DNA of 64,000 nucleotides from Tupaia tana (lineage: Eukaryota > Chordata > Mammalia > Scandentia > Tupaiidae), in the NCBI GenBank assembly GCA_026018925.1, contig JAKSZU010000011.1:9320485-9384484 (forward strand). Reading direction: 5' to 3'. A model generated the notes under the pieces. The model worked only from the letters and a program-made list of their open reading frames with translations, had not been told where the DNA came from and did no database searches. The position numbers and the translations under genes were made by a program. The number at the start of each line of letters is the position of its first letter. Position 1 is the first letter of the stretch. Shown here piece after piece: positions 43,633 through 55,156 of the stretch.

Positions 43633-46600
43633 TAAAGTAAGCTGCTTGAGTTCCCTGTGTATTCTGGTTATCAATCCCTTATCTGAGGCATATTCTACAA
43701 AAATATTCTCCCATTCTGGGGGTTGTCAATTCACACTAATTACTGTCTTTTGCCATACAAAACTTCATAATCTGTTGTAATCTCATTTGTCTACTTTTGA
43801 GATTATTGCCTGTGCTTTGGGGGTCTTATTTAAGAAGTCTTTGTCTACCCTAATATCTCTCACAGTTTCCCCAGTGTTTTCCACCAGTAATTTTATAGTT
43901 TGAAGTCTTAGGTTCAGATCTTTGATCCATTTTAAGTTGATTTTTGTTAATGGTGAAAAATGGGGGTCCAGTTTAATCTTCCTGCAGGTGGATACCTGGT
44001 TTTTCCAGCACCATTTGCTAAAGAGGTTTTCTTTTTCTCACTGGATCGACTGGTACCCTTTGTCAAAAATCAGTTGGCTGTCTGTTTGGGGATTTATTTC
44101 TGGGGTCTCTTTTCTATTCCATTGGTCCACCTGTATGTCTTTGTGCCAATCTCATGCTGTTTTGATTATTGCATAGCTTTATAGTATATTTTGGGATCAG
44201 GGAGTGCGATGCCACCCACTCCACTCTTCTTGTGCAGGATTGCTTTGGCAATACAGGGTCTTTTATGATTCCAGACAAGTTGTATGATTATCTTTTCTAG
44301 ATTTGTGAAGAATGTCTCTGGTAATTTGATTGGAACTGCATTAAATATGTAGATTAATTTGGGGAGAATTGCCATTTTGATTACATTAATTCTTCCAATG
44401 AAGGAACATGGGATGTCCTTCTACTTTTTTGTCTTTTTCAATATCTTTTTAAAGATTTTCAGAATTTTCCCTGTAAAGGTCTTTGACTTCCTTGGTTAGC
44501 CTTATCCATAGATATCTTATACATTTTGTGGCTATGGTAAAAAGGATGCCTTTTTTCAGTTCTACCTCTGTCGTCTTGTCGTTTGTATACAGAAATGCTA
44601 TAGATTTTTGGAAGTTGATTTTGTATCCTGCCACTTTACTGTATTCATTATTACTTTGAGAAATTCTCACAGATACCTTTGGGTCTTCTATGTATACCAT
44701 CACGTCATCAAGAAATAAAGATATTATCAACTCCTCTTTCCCTACCTGAATGCCTTTTATATTTTTCTCTTTTTTGATTGCATTGTCTAGGACTTCCAGT
44801 ACTATATTGAAAAAGAGTGGAGGAAGTGGCAGCCTTGTCTTGCACCAGTTTTTAGTGGAAAAGCTTTTAGCTTCTCCCTATTCAGTATAATGTTAGCTAT
44901 AGGTTTTCATGTATGTCTTTTATTGTGCTGAGAAATGACCCTTCTATGCCAATTTTGCAAAGAGTCTTAATCATGAGGGGATGCTGTATTTTGTCGAATG
45001 CTTTTTCTGCTTCACTTGAAATGATCATATGGTTTTATATCTTTCTTTTTGCTAGTATGGTGTATTACATGTATGGTTTTGGTTATGTTAAACCACCCTT
45101 GCATCTCTGGAATAAAGCCTACCTAATCATGATGAATAATCTTTTTTATATATTGTTGGATATGATCTACAAGTATCTCATTGAGAATTTTTACATCTAT
45201 GTTCATCAGATATATTGGTCTGTAGTTTTCATTTTTTGTCAAGTCTTTATCTGTTTTGGGATTGAGGATGATGGAGGCTTCATACAATGAATTTGGGAGG
45301 TTTCCTTCCTTTTGTATCTTTAGAAATAATTTGAGTAGAATGGGGGCTAATTCTTCTTTAAAAGTTTTGTAGAACTCAGAAGTGAAGCCATTAGGACCTG
45401 GGATTTTCTTTGTTGGGAGGTTATTTATTAATGATTAAATATCATGTCTTGTTATGAGCCTATTCAGGCTTTCTACATCCTTCTGATTCAATCTTGGTAG
45501 ATTGTATGCATCCAGGAATTTTCCCATCTCACCCATGTTCTCTTGTTTGCTGGCATAAAGTCGCTCATAGTATCCCCTAATGATGTTTTGTATTTCTATT
45601 GTGTCTACTTTAATAATGCCTGAAACATTACATATTTGATTTACCTGGCTTCTCTCTCCTTCTTAATCAGTCTAGCTAATGATGTGTTGATCTTGTTAAT
45701 CTTTCAAAGAACGAGCTATTGCTTTCATTTATTTTCTGTATAGTTTGTTTATTTCCTATTTCGTTTATTTCTGCTTGAATCTTTATTATTTCTTTTCTCC
45801 TAGCATTTTTTGAATGTTTTTGTTGTTGTTTTTCCAATTCCTTGAGGCATGATGTTAGGTTATCCATTTGCCACCTTTCCATCTTTTTCTTATGATAACT
45901 AATTGCTATGAATTTCCCTCTTAGGACTGTTTTTGTAGTGTCCCATAGATTATGGAATCTCATGTAGTCATTATAATTTCTTTCCATAAATCTTTTGATT
46001 TTAGACTTAATTTCTTCAGTTGTTAGAAGTCATTCAGGAGTAGGTTGCTAAGTTTCCATGTTTTTGTATATTTTTGAAGATTTTTCCTGAAATTAATATC
46101 AAGGTTAATTCCATCATGGTCAGAGAAGATGCTGGATATAGTTTCTATGCTTCTGAATCTGTAAAGGCTTGTTTTGTGCCCTACCATATGGTCAGTCTTT
46201 GAAAAGGGTCTATGCGGGGTTGAGAAAAATGTATATTTTGTGACCTTTGAAAGTTCTACAGATATCTGTCAAGTCCATTTGATTTATGGTATCATTTAGG
46301 TCCTTATCCCCTTGTTGATTTATTTATTTTCTGAAAGACCTGTCTAAAGGATATAATGGAGTTCTGAGATCGCCAACAGTTATAGTGCTGCAACCCATCT
46401 CTCCTTTTAGTTCTAGCAGTCTTTCCTTCATGGACTTAGGTGCTCCTGAGTTGGTTGCATAGATATTTATAAGTGCTATGTCTTCTTGATGAATTAGCCC
46501 TTTGACTACTATAAAATCTCCTTCTTTGCCTCTTCTGACAGTTTCTGTCTTAAAGCCTATTTTGTCTGAAATTGGCATACTATTACAGCCCTTTTTTGAT

Positions 46601-46702
46601 TTCCATTTGCATGGAATACCTTTTTCCAGTCCTTTACTTTTAGTCTATGTATATCTTTACCCATAAGGTGTGTTTCTTGTAGGCAACAGATAGAGGGTTT
46701 CT

Positions 46703-46704
<2 letters not shown>

Positions 46705-46768
<64 letters not shown>
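46705..46768. repeat. T64 homopolymer (A64 in L1 sense)
   Basis: Sixty-four uninterrupted T's within the start of L1 ORF2, just after the WIKK codons. Far longer than any tail in the window. Confidence 0.95.
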
Positions 46769-46770
<2 letters not shown>

Positions 46771-47120
46771 CCATTCAGCCAGTCTATGTCTCTTGATTGG
46801 TGAATTTAATCCATTAACATTAAGCATTATAATCAATATTTCTGGACATGTTCCTATCATTAAGTGAGCAATTTTCTTGGTTGTTTTACGTTCTCTTATA
46901 TCTTATATCTGGCTGTCTGACTTCAGTTTTCCTGGTATAGCACACCCTTCAGAACTTCTTGAAGAGCTGGTCTAGAGTTAGTAAATTCTCTTAGGTTTAT
47001 TTTTACTGTGAGAAGGTTTTTAACTTTTTTTTTTTTCCATATGAAAGATAATCTTGCCAGGTAAAGAAGTCTTGGTTAAAATAGTTTTTTATTTAACATT
47101 TTGAATGTATTTCCCCATTC

Positions 47121-47447
47121 TTACCTTGCCTGCATTGTTTCTGATGAGCAGTCCCATGTTAACCTTATGGGACAACCTTTGTAAGTAACTTGGCATTTCT
47201 CTCTTGCCATTTTTGGTATACTGTCTGTGTCTGTGGTTTGGGCCAATCTGGCTATGATGTGCGTATGAGATGATCTTCTTGAGTTGAGTTTATTTGGGGT
47301 CCTTTGTATTTTAGGGGTCTGGATCTTTGCATGCCTCTCCAGGATTGGAAAGTTTTCTTTCAGGATTTCATGGAATAGATTATCAATGCCCTTGTTATTT
47401 TTTTCATCTGGGATACCAATTATCCAGATGTTTGGGTGCTTAATCAT
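47121..47447 (-). pseudogene. L1 ORF1 pseudogene
   Basis: A 108-aa open frame with the RNA-binding middle domain of L1 ORF1: WIIGIPDEKNNKGIDNLFHE, then a region ending near QVTYKGCPIRLTWDCSSETM. The upstream coiled coil and the full C-terminus are not in one frame. Dead ORF1. Confidence 0.88.
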
Positions 47448-47559
47448 ATCTAGAATTTCTCATATATTGTCCTCATTTTTCTTGGTTATTTTCTTAGTCT
47501 TTTTTGATGGTTTTTCCTAGGTCAGAGGTTTTGTCTTCTACATTTGAGATTCAATCTGC

Positions 47560-48485
47560 ATGATCTAATCTGCTTTTAATACTTTCAGTGGGGGTTTTAA
47601 TTTCCTGTATTACAATCTTCACCTCTAACAATTCTGTTTGATTCTTTTTTATGGTATGTATTTCTTATTTCAAATTGTGAAAAGACATCCTCACCTCCTG
47701 GAGCTCATTGTCTCTTTTCTCATATTTCTTGTGCCTCTGTGATGGTTTTTAGTCATCTGGTGATTTATATATTTCTTCCTAAGTTCTTTGAGTTACTTCT
47801 GAGTATTCAAAGGTGTGCAGGAGTAGGTGATTGGCAGTCTCTCTGCTGCTCCACCTCCCTGATGCTCACCAGCAACTTGCACTGTTGTCACTGGACTTGG
47901 ATGAAAAGTCCTCCCAGTTTCTAGAGAACAGGTGTGCCTGAACTTTAATTGAGTAAGACAGAAGGGATTGCACAGTGTGTGTTGTGTTCTGTGCTCTTCA
48001 GAAAACACTGTGGTCTTAGATTTCAGAGGCATGTTGGTAGGCGATGAGCCACAGACTTTCTGCATCTGTCTCCCTGGCACTCTTGAGAGTTCAAAGGTGA
48101 GTGGGTGAGGCCATGAGCCAAGGGTCTCTGCCATGTGCTTGGGTCCTCTACCAAATGTTCAGTTCTTGGTGAGGTGATAGCAAGCCTGAAGGCCTGTGGA
48201 GACCTGGCTCAGGACTCCTGGTGGGTGGGCAGATGGACAGGGTAAGTGCACGTGGCTGGAACAGTGGGCAATGAAGTCCAAAAGTTCCAAAGTGGCTCCT
48301 AGACCCAACCTCGGGCTCACCCCAAAGGCCTGCCCAGATCAGGCTCAAGACTCCTTGCAAGCTGACCAATGGGATGAGAGCAGGCAGCTGGGATGGTAGG
48401 TAATGAAGCCCAGTAGTTCTGAAGTGACTCCCAGGCCCTGAGCACAGATTCACCCCAAAGGCCTGCCCAGACTGGGTTCATGCCT
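47560..48485 (-). other. L1 5' UTR with tandem units of about 133 bp
   Basis: GC-richer region upstream of ORF1. Segments at 48191-48290, 48325-48425 and 48455-48480 repeat with a period of 132-136: GGCTCAGGACTCCT vs GGCTCAAGACTCCT, and ATGAAGTCCAAAAGTTC vs ATGAAGCCCAGTAGTTC. L1 promoters normally lie here. Confidence 0.7.
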
Positions 48486-48529
48486 TTCTAGTTACTCTTT
48501 TATTTTGCAATTTTTTCTTTGGTTATTTC

Positions 48530-49428
48530 ACATTTTCTTCCCAAAAAGGAAATTTAAATTTGTCTTAAATCCCACTATTTGAAATTGCACTGAATTGATA
48601 CATTCGAGGGGAGAACTGATGTCTTCTCACAGCAAGTCCTCCCATCCCCCGAACAGGATTTATTTCATGTGTTTACATCTAGTTCTAAGCTCCTCAGTAA
48701 ACTTTCATGTTTTTTCTCATCTGTACTTTTATTTTGAAGTTTATTCCCATGCAGTTTATATTTGTATTTTTTTAGTGATTAAGATCTTTTCCCACTGTAT
48801 TTTCTAAATTCTTTTGGATGGCAAATAAGGAGAGCAATTGCCTTTTTTTGGTATATTTATTTTTATATTTTAAAACTCAAGATTTTATTTGCGGTTCAAT
48901 ATTTAATACTTTTTTAAAAAGGTCCAGTACCTTGGAAAAGGGCATTCTCTTTGTTTGAACCCATTAAATACAACTGACTCATCTTATTAATAAATATTTT
49001 TTCTAAATCATTATGCATGCTTTGAGATAGACATGCCTCCATAAATTTCTCCTTGCATTTTCAGTAGTGCTGGCTTTGCATGTATTTCGTACATCGATTT
49101 GGGCCCATGCAGATTAATCAGTGTTCTCTCATCATGAAAATTTTAGTGTTTACAGAATAAAATTGTATTCATCATCTCAGTCTCATTTGATGTTCTTAAT
49201 TTTAAATTTTCTATAGTTGGCTGTTACTATTATAACTCACATTTTCTTTTAGCTTACATTTACCTGGTGTACTTTATTTTTTTTTAATTGTTATAATGTT
49301 TCTCCTTGGGGCTGGCAGATTGTGGTGGTTAAGGCTCTAGACTCCCACATGTCTGACCGTGGTTCAACTCCTGGACCTGGTGACTTGCTTTCTCACTTTT
49401 CTCTCTCTCTCTCTCTCTCTCTGGTCAA

Positions 49429-49465
<37 letters not shown>

Positions 49466-49620
49466 GAAATTAAATAAAAATAATTCTTTGAAATTTTTTT
49501 TTCTCCTAGTGTTCTTGTACATGCATCTTCACAGTTTAACAGCATGGCAATCACTATTCCACCACATATTCAATAACTTTTGACACAGCATATATCAATT
49601 TTAACTTTATTTATTATTAT
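48530..49620 (-). mobile_element. Older L1 ORF2 remnant, minus
   Basis: GCACTGAATTGATACATTCG, GGGGAGAACTGATGTCTTCT, TTTATTCCCATGCAGTTTAT and ACATTTACCTGGTGTACTTT are worn L1 ORF2 in reverse. A short-form SINE interrupts at 49309. Confidence 0.6.
49309..49463 (+). mobile_element. tRNA-derived SINE, short form, with (TAA)n tail
   Basis: GGGGCTGGCAGATTGTGGTG head, GGTGACTTGCTTTCTCAC, CT run, TGGTCAAATTAATAATAATA. The tail is a TAA microsatellite to 49463. Confidence 0.9.
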
Positions 49621-49754
49621 ATCATTATTACTTTGATATACTTAATATATCGAACTGCCCCAGTACTGGTTTTTTTTTTTTTTTCTAAAGTAGCACACCA
49701 AACATACTTAACCAAAGCAGTTAAAAGACAGAAAGTTCCTTTCTTCTGGACATC

Positions 49755-50030
49755 AATTTTTTTTTTTTTTTTTTTTGAAGAGGTTTTTGCTATAGGGCAC
49801 TTACTCGCCAGACAGAGAGAGAGAGAGAGACAGAGAGACAGAAAGCGAGAAATCACCCCCCAGGGGGGATGGCCACGCCGCAATCCTTTCTCCTCCATTC
49901 TCTTCTCGGGATCTTGGGCACGTGCACACACGTGCCTGGCATGAGTTTTAAGCCGCTGGGTCTGGGACGCAAACCGTGGTCGACTACATGGGAGTCCAGC
50001 GACATAGCCATTACGCTAACTGCTGATTCC
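49755..50030 (-). mobile_element. Young tRNA-derived SINE, minus (GCG subfamily)
   Basis: T run, GGTTTTTGCTATAGGGC, CCCCCAGGGGGG body, head ending GCTGATTCC. Box B reads GGTTTGCGTCC in SINE sense, one CpG decay from GGTTCGCGTCC. Duplication around GACATCAA. Confidence 0.93.
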
Positions 50031-50277
50031 ATAGACATCAACTTTTAAAAAACATGAACAACTTTAGAAAAACAATTTACACGTTATACAAACGAGATGT
50101 ATATGTAAGTAACATGTAGTTATTTGGAAGATACTTTTATTAACAGTGTACATTTTTATATAAGTTATTTTTGTTATGTTTAGTCAATAAAAGCTAACTG
50201 GACTTTTTTTTTATTAATGTACCAACCTAAGGGTCTCATCTTTAGTAGATGAGTTTATGTCGTTAAGAATTACTCTT

Positions 50278-50538
50278 GGGACCACCAGTTAGCGTAATGG
50301 CTATGTCGCTGGACTCCCACGTAGTCGACTGTGGTTCGCGTCCCGGACCTGGTGGCTTAAAACTCACGCCAGGCGCGTGTGCTTGCATGCCCAAGATCCC
50401 GAGAGGAGAATGGAGGAAAAGGGATTGCGGCGTGGCCATCCCCTCTGGGGGGTGATTTCTCGCTTTCTATCTCTCTCTCTGTCTGTCTGGCGAGCGCACG
50501 CGCCCTATGGCAAAAACCTCTACCAAAAAAAAAAAAAA
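50278..50538 (+). mobile_element. Young tRNA-derived SINE (GGTTCGCG subfamily)
   Basis: Near-consensus with GGTTCGCGTCCCGG and CpG-rich end GGCGAGCGCACGCGCCCTAT. Duplication AAGAATTACTCTTG on both sides. Confidence 0.95.
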
Positions 50539-50594
50539 AAGAATTACTCTTGTAAGCACTATAGTTTATCTTCTTTCCTTTTTTTTTTTTTTTT

Positions 50595-50838
50595 TTTGGT
50601 TGCTGCTTCTTTTTTAATTGTTGGAGGGCATGTATGTGAGTCAAAAAGAGAGAGAGAGATGGTATCCCGCAATGGGGATGGTCACATGACAATCCTTTTA
50701 CCTCCATTCCTCCATTTCATCAGGATTTTGGGCACACGTGCACGCCCAGAATGCAGGAATTCAAACCCTGGCCAGCCATGTGGAATCTGGTTTTCCTATG
50801 CAAGGCACTTAACTGCTGCACTACAAGACCAGCCTTGT
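50595..50838 (-). mobile_element. Old tRNA-derived SINE, minus
   Basis: GGAGGGCATGTATGTGAGTC, GA run, GGTATCCCGCAATGGGGATG, worn head end GACCAGCC. Inverted relative to its neighbour at 50278. Confidence 0.7.
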
Positions 50839-50899
50839 TTTTCTTTCTTGAGGTTGCCCTTTGCTCTCTTTTTTCCTTAGAAAGGCCAACCTTTTTATT

Positions 50900-52000
50900 A
50901 TTATTATTTCTATTATATCATGTGCTTTCTCCAGGTGGACTACCTTTAACATTTTTACGTTTATTCTTTAACTTATGGTTTATAAATCACTAGAATGAAA
51001 GAACTTGTATCTGTTCAGTCACCCTAACTTAGGGACAATGTTTAGCATGCTTGCACATTTTCTGTTCCCCATCCACATCTTGGTCTTTGTGAATGTGATG
51101 TGGTTTCACAGATGGAGATGACTCATATGGCTTTGCATTGAAATGTTTTGCCTTATTTTGTGAGGAGAATCACTATTTGTGTTCAGTTTTATAACAGGCC
51201 CAAAATCACTTGGATAACTCATTTTTTTTAATTAATTAATTAACTAATTAATTAATTTTTTGTATAGGGCACATGCACTCGCCAGAAAAACAGACAGAGA
51301 GACAGAAAGCAAGAAATCACCCCCCAGGGGGGATGGCCACACCACAATCCCTTCTCCTTCATTCTCCTCTCAGGATCTTGGGCAAGCACGCACATGCGCC
51401 GGGCATGAGTTTAAACCACCAAGTCCGGGACTCAAACCGCAGCCGACTACATGGGCATCCAGTGACATAGTCATTATGCCAACTACTAGTTCCTAATTTT
51501 AATTTGTTTCATATTGCCAATAATTTGTATGATTATTTTTCCAGCTTCAAATATTTAATTTTGATTCCTCAGTTGAGTGTCTTACTTCTTCAAGAGAACT
51601 TTATTCCACAAAGAGTACACACCTGATATTGTCAGAGTCCTTTCTGTTTGGGGTGTATTTATTGTGTTGCCTTCATGTATAAGAGACAGCTAGACAAAGT
51701 GTAAAATCTCTGGATCACAACCTTTCTCTCTCAAAATTGCTTTGAGGTTCTCCACTATCTTCTGGCATTTAAAGTTGCCTCCAAAACATTTGACAGTAGC
51801 CAAATTATGACTTACTTATCCACAGAGTACTTTTATTTCTATTATTTATTTAAAAGATGCTTGATAAATCTGTTTCATCTAAGTAGTTCAAGAGTTTTCT
51901 AGACTGAGTCTCAGTATGAATTTGACTCTTACTCTGTATAGACAGATCTTTCTATAGCTCAAGGAATATCCTTCTAGAGTTAGCAATATGTATGCTTGAA
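50900..52000 (-). mobile_element. Possible L1M remnant, minus, with SINE
   Basis: CTCTCAAAATTGCTTTGAGG and CCACTATCTTCTGGCATTTA resemble reversed L1M ORF2/ORF1 text; the rest is ambiguous. Low certainty on ends. Confidence 0.4.
51225..51493 (-). mobile_element. tRNA-derived SINE, long form, minus
   Basis: Tail is an (AATT)n tract at 51229-51258, then TATAGGGCACATGCACTCGC, GA segment, CACCCCCCAGGGGGGATGG, and a head with decayed CpGs ending CTAGTTCC. Confidence 0.92.
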
Positions 52001-52248
52001 ATTTGTGAGTGTATTTGCACTTGGTAGGGAGAGACGGAGAGAAAGAAGAACAGGAGAAAGCATCCCCCAAATGTGCATCGTTACACTGCAATCCCCTCTC
52101 CATTTCTCTATCCTGTTGGAATTCTGGACAGATGGGAAAGTGCTCAAATGCGCCAGGCGTGTCTTTCAAGTTACTAGGCTGGGATTTGAACTGCATGGTT
52201 GGCCATGTGGGATCTGGATCCCTTAACTACTAGGCTCTGGGGCTGGTC
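52000..52248 (-). mobile_element. Old tRNA-derived SINE, minus
   Basis: GTATTTGCACTTGGTAGGGA, GA segment, CTGCAATCCCCTCTCC, GGCCATGTGGGATCTGG, GGGGCTGGTCC end. Confidence 0.72.
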
Positions 52249-52499
52249 CAAGAATGTATCTTAAGTATTCTCATCCCTAAAAAAATAAATAAAATAAAAA
52301 AATGAAAAAGAATGCCCTTCTGTCATAGCTTTAATTTTAACATTTATACCATTTACTATGTCTTTTGCTTATGGGATTTATAAGAATAAACCAAAAAGGC
52401 AAAAGCTTTGCTTCTTGGAACTTACTAGTAGCCTAGTAGACAAGACAATCATTAAAAGAGTAAACATCTACCATACCACTGCTAGTGTTATTCCATGTC

Positions 52500-52680
52500 T
52501 TGAACATTTGCTGTATACCCGGCTCTGGATTAAGTTCTGTACATTTATTATCTCAATTAATCATCATGACAACAGAATGAAGATCTACCCTTAATGGAAT
52601 TTGCAGATAATGAGATTGAGCTTCTAAGCGAGCAAGTAAAGTGCCTTAGCTGAGATTGAATCTGTTCAAGTGAAGAGTAG
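52500..52680 (-). repeat. MIR SINE remnant, minus
   Basis: TACATTTATTATCTCAATTA, TTGCAGATAATGAGATTGAG and CAAGTAAAGTGCCTTAGCTG match reversed MIR. Confidence 0.7.
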
Positions 52681-53438
52681 GGAAAGTGCTTCCCAATCAG
52701 AAGTCATAGCAGGCCCTGGAGAGGGGAAATGCACGGTGAATCTGCAGAATGAAAAGAAAACCTGTGAGTGAGGAATAGAGTGAGGAATAGTGTGACTAAA
52801 GGTTAAAGGAACCAGATGGTCGCTTTTCTGGGAAATTGGCAAATTTGGCTTTCATAGCATCTTTTTATGTCACTCTTTATTGGCTTTGAAGATCATTTTA
52901 ATTATACTATGTCTTTAATTTCTTGCAGATCTTCTTTATCCCAGCTTCCATATCTTGAAAATAATTCCATATTCTTTTCTTTCTCCAATTTCATGGCTCT
53001 AACTCAGCTCCCTTTTTGTCTCAATTCACCCCGTCTTTAAGATGTTGTGTAGAGATTCTGACATCATTGACCCAAGCTGAGAAAGCTAAACAGGTGTCTA
53101 GATTCCACATGGATTCTGCATTAGATAATCCTGACTTCCTTCTTATTCATTCAATTGCTGTTCTTGTATATTGTTCTAGAGTATTTTTTCAATAAATCCC
53201 ATTTTTGGAATTTCGGAGGAGATAACATTGGCTTCATATCCTTGAATTCAATTCATATGTGACGACTAGGTGAGTGGGTGAGTCTTGGTCTCCTTTCTGT
53301 ATGCTTCATCAGATAGTAATCCACTTCCAAACTCTACTGCTTAAAGAGTATCTTGATGTCTAATTCCTGGTTTCTGAGAGGTTCCTTTTTTTGTTTGTGG
53401 TTTTTAAGTTGGTGTGAGAGAAGTAAAGACAAGTACTC
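52681..53438. other. Unassigned sequence
   Basis: No gene recognised. 52880-53220 may contain worn L1 sequence, but I cannot place it. Confidence 0.4.
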
Positions 53439-53439
53439 T

Positions 53440-53605
53440 CAACAGGGCCTCTTCACATCTTAGCCTCCTTCCTTAGCCTTCCAGCCAAGGATTCAAGTCC
53501 CTGTTTGTTTCAAGTCATCTGAGGATTGATGCATGGCTGACCATGTGGCTTCCAGCAGAAAGCACAGCATTGCCTGTGTCATGGAGACTAGGTCACACAT
53601 GTATT
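53440..53605 (-). mobile_element. Probable old SINE, minus
   Basis: TTGATGCATGGCTGACCATG and GTGGCTTCCAGCAGAAAGCA resemble the reversed head of older SINEs here. Weak. Confidence 0.4.
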
Positions 53606-54254
53606 TTTCTGCTCTTCTATGGAAACACCTTTTTTATTTTTCACTGCTTGGCTCTTGGCTTTCTATACTGATGTAATACTTATGAAACAGAAACTTCTAG
53701 AATGTACAGCCCCTGAGATTCTTCCTACCTTATTCCCACTTTATTCTGAAAGACCACATCTCCTATTACAAGGACACTCCCAGTCTTCTCCATGCAGCCC
53801 AGGTGTTTTCCTGGATTTGTAGTTTTTACAGAGACAATGGGGGTGAGATTAAGAAGAATTTTTTTGCCTCATGTAACATTTTTAAAGGTGTCAGGATGAT
53901 ACTTGCTCTGTTTGTCTATTAGCACAGGCTATGGGTTTCTGAGACAGGAGGCAGAGTGTGGGAGGAGGATATAAGCATCTTCTTAAAGTTTTAAAAAAGA
54001 TAACATGATTTCATAAATTTGGGCTTGCTTTAACTTGAAGTCTGAATAGAGATTTTCCTTAGTAGAGTGCTTTCTGCTTTATAATTAGACAATTGTAACT
54101 AGATTCTTACTTTTCTCTCTTGTCAATTTTATTTTTGGGTGTTGCTCTAAATTACTATCTTTATCTGCTTATTCACAAGATCCTACAAAACTTCCACCAT
54201 TTTCTTTCTTTTAAAATTTATTTATTTATTTAATTTTTATTTATTTATTTATTT
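53606..54254. other. Unassigned, ending in (TTTA)n
   Basis: No gene recognised. An (A/T)TTTA-rich tract at about 54217-54256 forms the tail of the next SINE. Confidence 0.45.
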
Positions 54255-54808
54255 TTTTTGAGAGATTGCTATAGGGCACATGTGCTGGCCAGGAAGACAG
54301 AGACAGAAAGCTAGAAATCACCTCTCAGGGGATCAGCAGTTAGCGTAATGGCTATGTTACAGAACTCCCATGTTGTTGACTGTGGTTTGAGTCCTGGACC
54401 CGGTGGCTTAAACTCACGCTGGTGGGCACGTGTGCGTGCGTGCCCAAGATCCTGAGAGGAGAATGGTGGAGAAGGGATTGTGGCATGGCCATCCCCCCTA
54501 GGGGATAATTTCTCACTTTTTATCTCTCTGTCTCTCTGTCTTCCTGGCGAGCGCACGAGCCCTATAGCAAAAACCTCTACAAAAAATAAAAAATAAATAA
54601 ATAAATAAAAAATAAATAAAAAGAAAATAAATCACCTCTCAAGGGGGATGGCCATACCACAATCCCTTCTCCCTCATCCTCCTGTTGAGATTTTGGGCAC
54701 ACATGCACACACATACAGTGCGATTTTTAAGCCTCTGGGTCCAGGACTTGAACTGCAGTTAGCCATGTGGGAGTTCAGTAATGTAACCATTATGCCATCT
54801 GCTGGTCT
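54255..54808 (-). mobile_element. tRNA-derived SINE split by a younger SINE, minus
   Basis: Left part to 54331 (GAGAGATTGCTATAGGGCAC) and right part 54643-54808 (GGATGGCCATACCACAATCC, CATCTGCTGGTC) are one reversed copy. The inserted SINE is flanked by AAATCACCTCTCAGGG / AAATCACCTCTCAAGG. Confidence 0.92.
54332..54627 (+). mobile_element. tRNA-derived SINE nested in a reversed SINE
   Basis: Complete forward copy (CAGTTAGCGTAATGGCTATG; CCCTATAGCAAAAACCTCTA) with an (AAATA)n tail, inserted into the GA/body border of the older copy. Confidence 0.94.
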
Positions 54809-55155
54809 CCCTTCCACCATTTTCTATTCATGGCATATTTTGACAAGAATTTAAATTCAATAGGAGCGAAAAAAAAAAAAAAAAAACTTTTTGGGGACTC
54901 ATACTTAACTTCTAACTTTTTGTACTATTAAGAGGAAAAAACAGATAACTTTCCAATGCATAAGCAAAGATTTGACCAGTGCAAGTTGGATTGAGAGTGC
55001 CTCATCCCTGTTACCTGGGCAAAGGCATATTTATATCCAACCTTGACTTATTAATGGGCTGAGAAAACTTAAAATTCTGGTTTCTTAATTTTTGCAAAAG
55101 TGATTTATTCTTCCATTCTTTATTGTTCTCTTTCTAATTCAAAAATTCAATTTAG
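54809..55155. other. Unassigned sequence
   Basis: Nothing recognised; contains an A18 run near 54870. Confidence 0.5.
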
Positions 55156-55156
55156 G

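Larger units (their letters stand above)
43000..46850 (-). pseudogene. L1 ORF2 pseudogene (endonuclease and RT)
   Basis: Broken reading frames spell an L1 ORF2 protein in order. The N-terminus is at about 46850-46790 with LNVNGLNSPIKRHRLAEWIK. Endonuclease follows (46324-46578, with IYATNSGAP and VGDLRTPL where active L1s have VGDFNTPL, so the usual Asn is lost). A middle region lies at 45676-45987. RT is at 44449-44730 with the catalytic motif FLDD instead of FADD. A C-terminal piece is at 44166-44375 with KIYYKAMQ. Stops, frameshifts, a T64 run and a SINE break it. Confidence 0.88.
42358..48485 (-). mobile_element. Nearly full-length L1, minus strand
   Basis: A LINE-1 lying in reverse: T-rich 3' end near 42358-42440, 3' UTR to about 42900, ORF2 about 43000-46850, ORF1 about 47100-47500 and a GC-richer 5' UTR to about 48485. 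A SINE interrupts at 43150-43414. Both ORFs are broken. It is much less decayed than the L1M pieces elsewhere here, so it is the youngest L1 in the window, but not active. Confidence 0.9.

Noticed and set aside
43580..43635. T/C-rich block in L1 as a splice polypyrimidine tract
   Set aside because: Lies within L1 ORF2 in reverse, with no following AG-exon structure that makes sense; simple slippage is enough.
50377..50880. 167-aa open frame
   Set aside because: It starts in the body of one SINE and runs through its tail into another. The N-terminal peptide (QDPERRMEEKGLRRGHP) recurs in many other SINE copies, so it is a repeat frame, not a gene.
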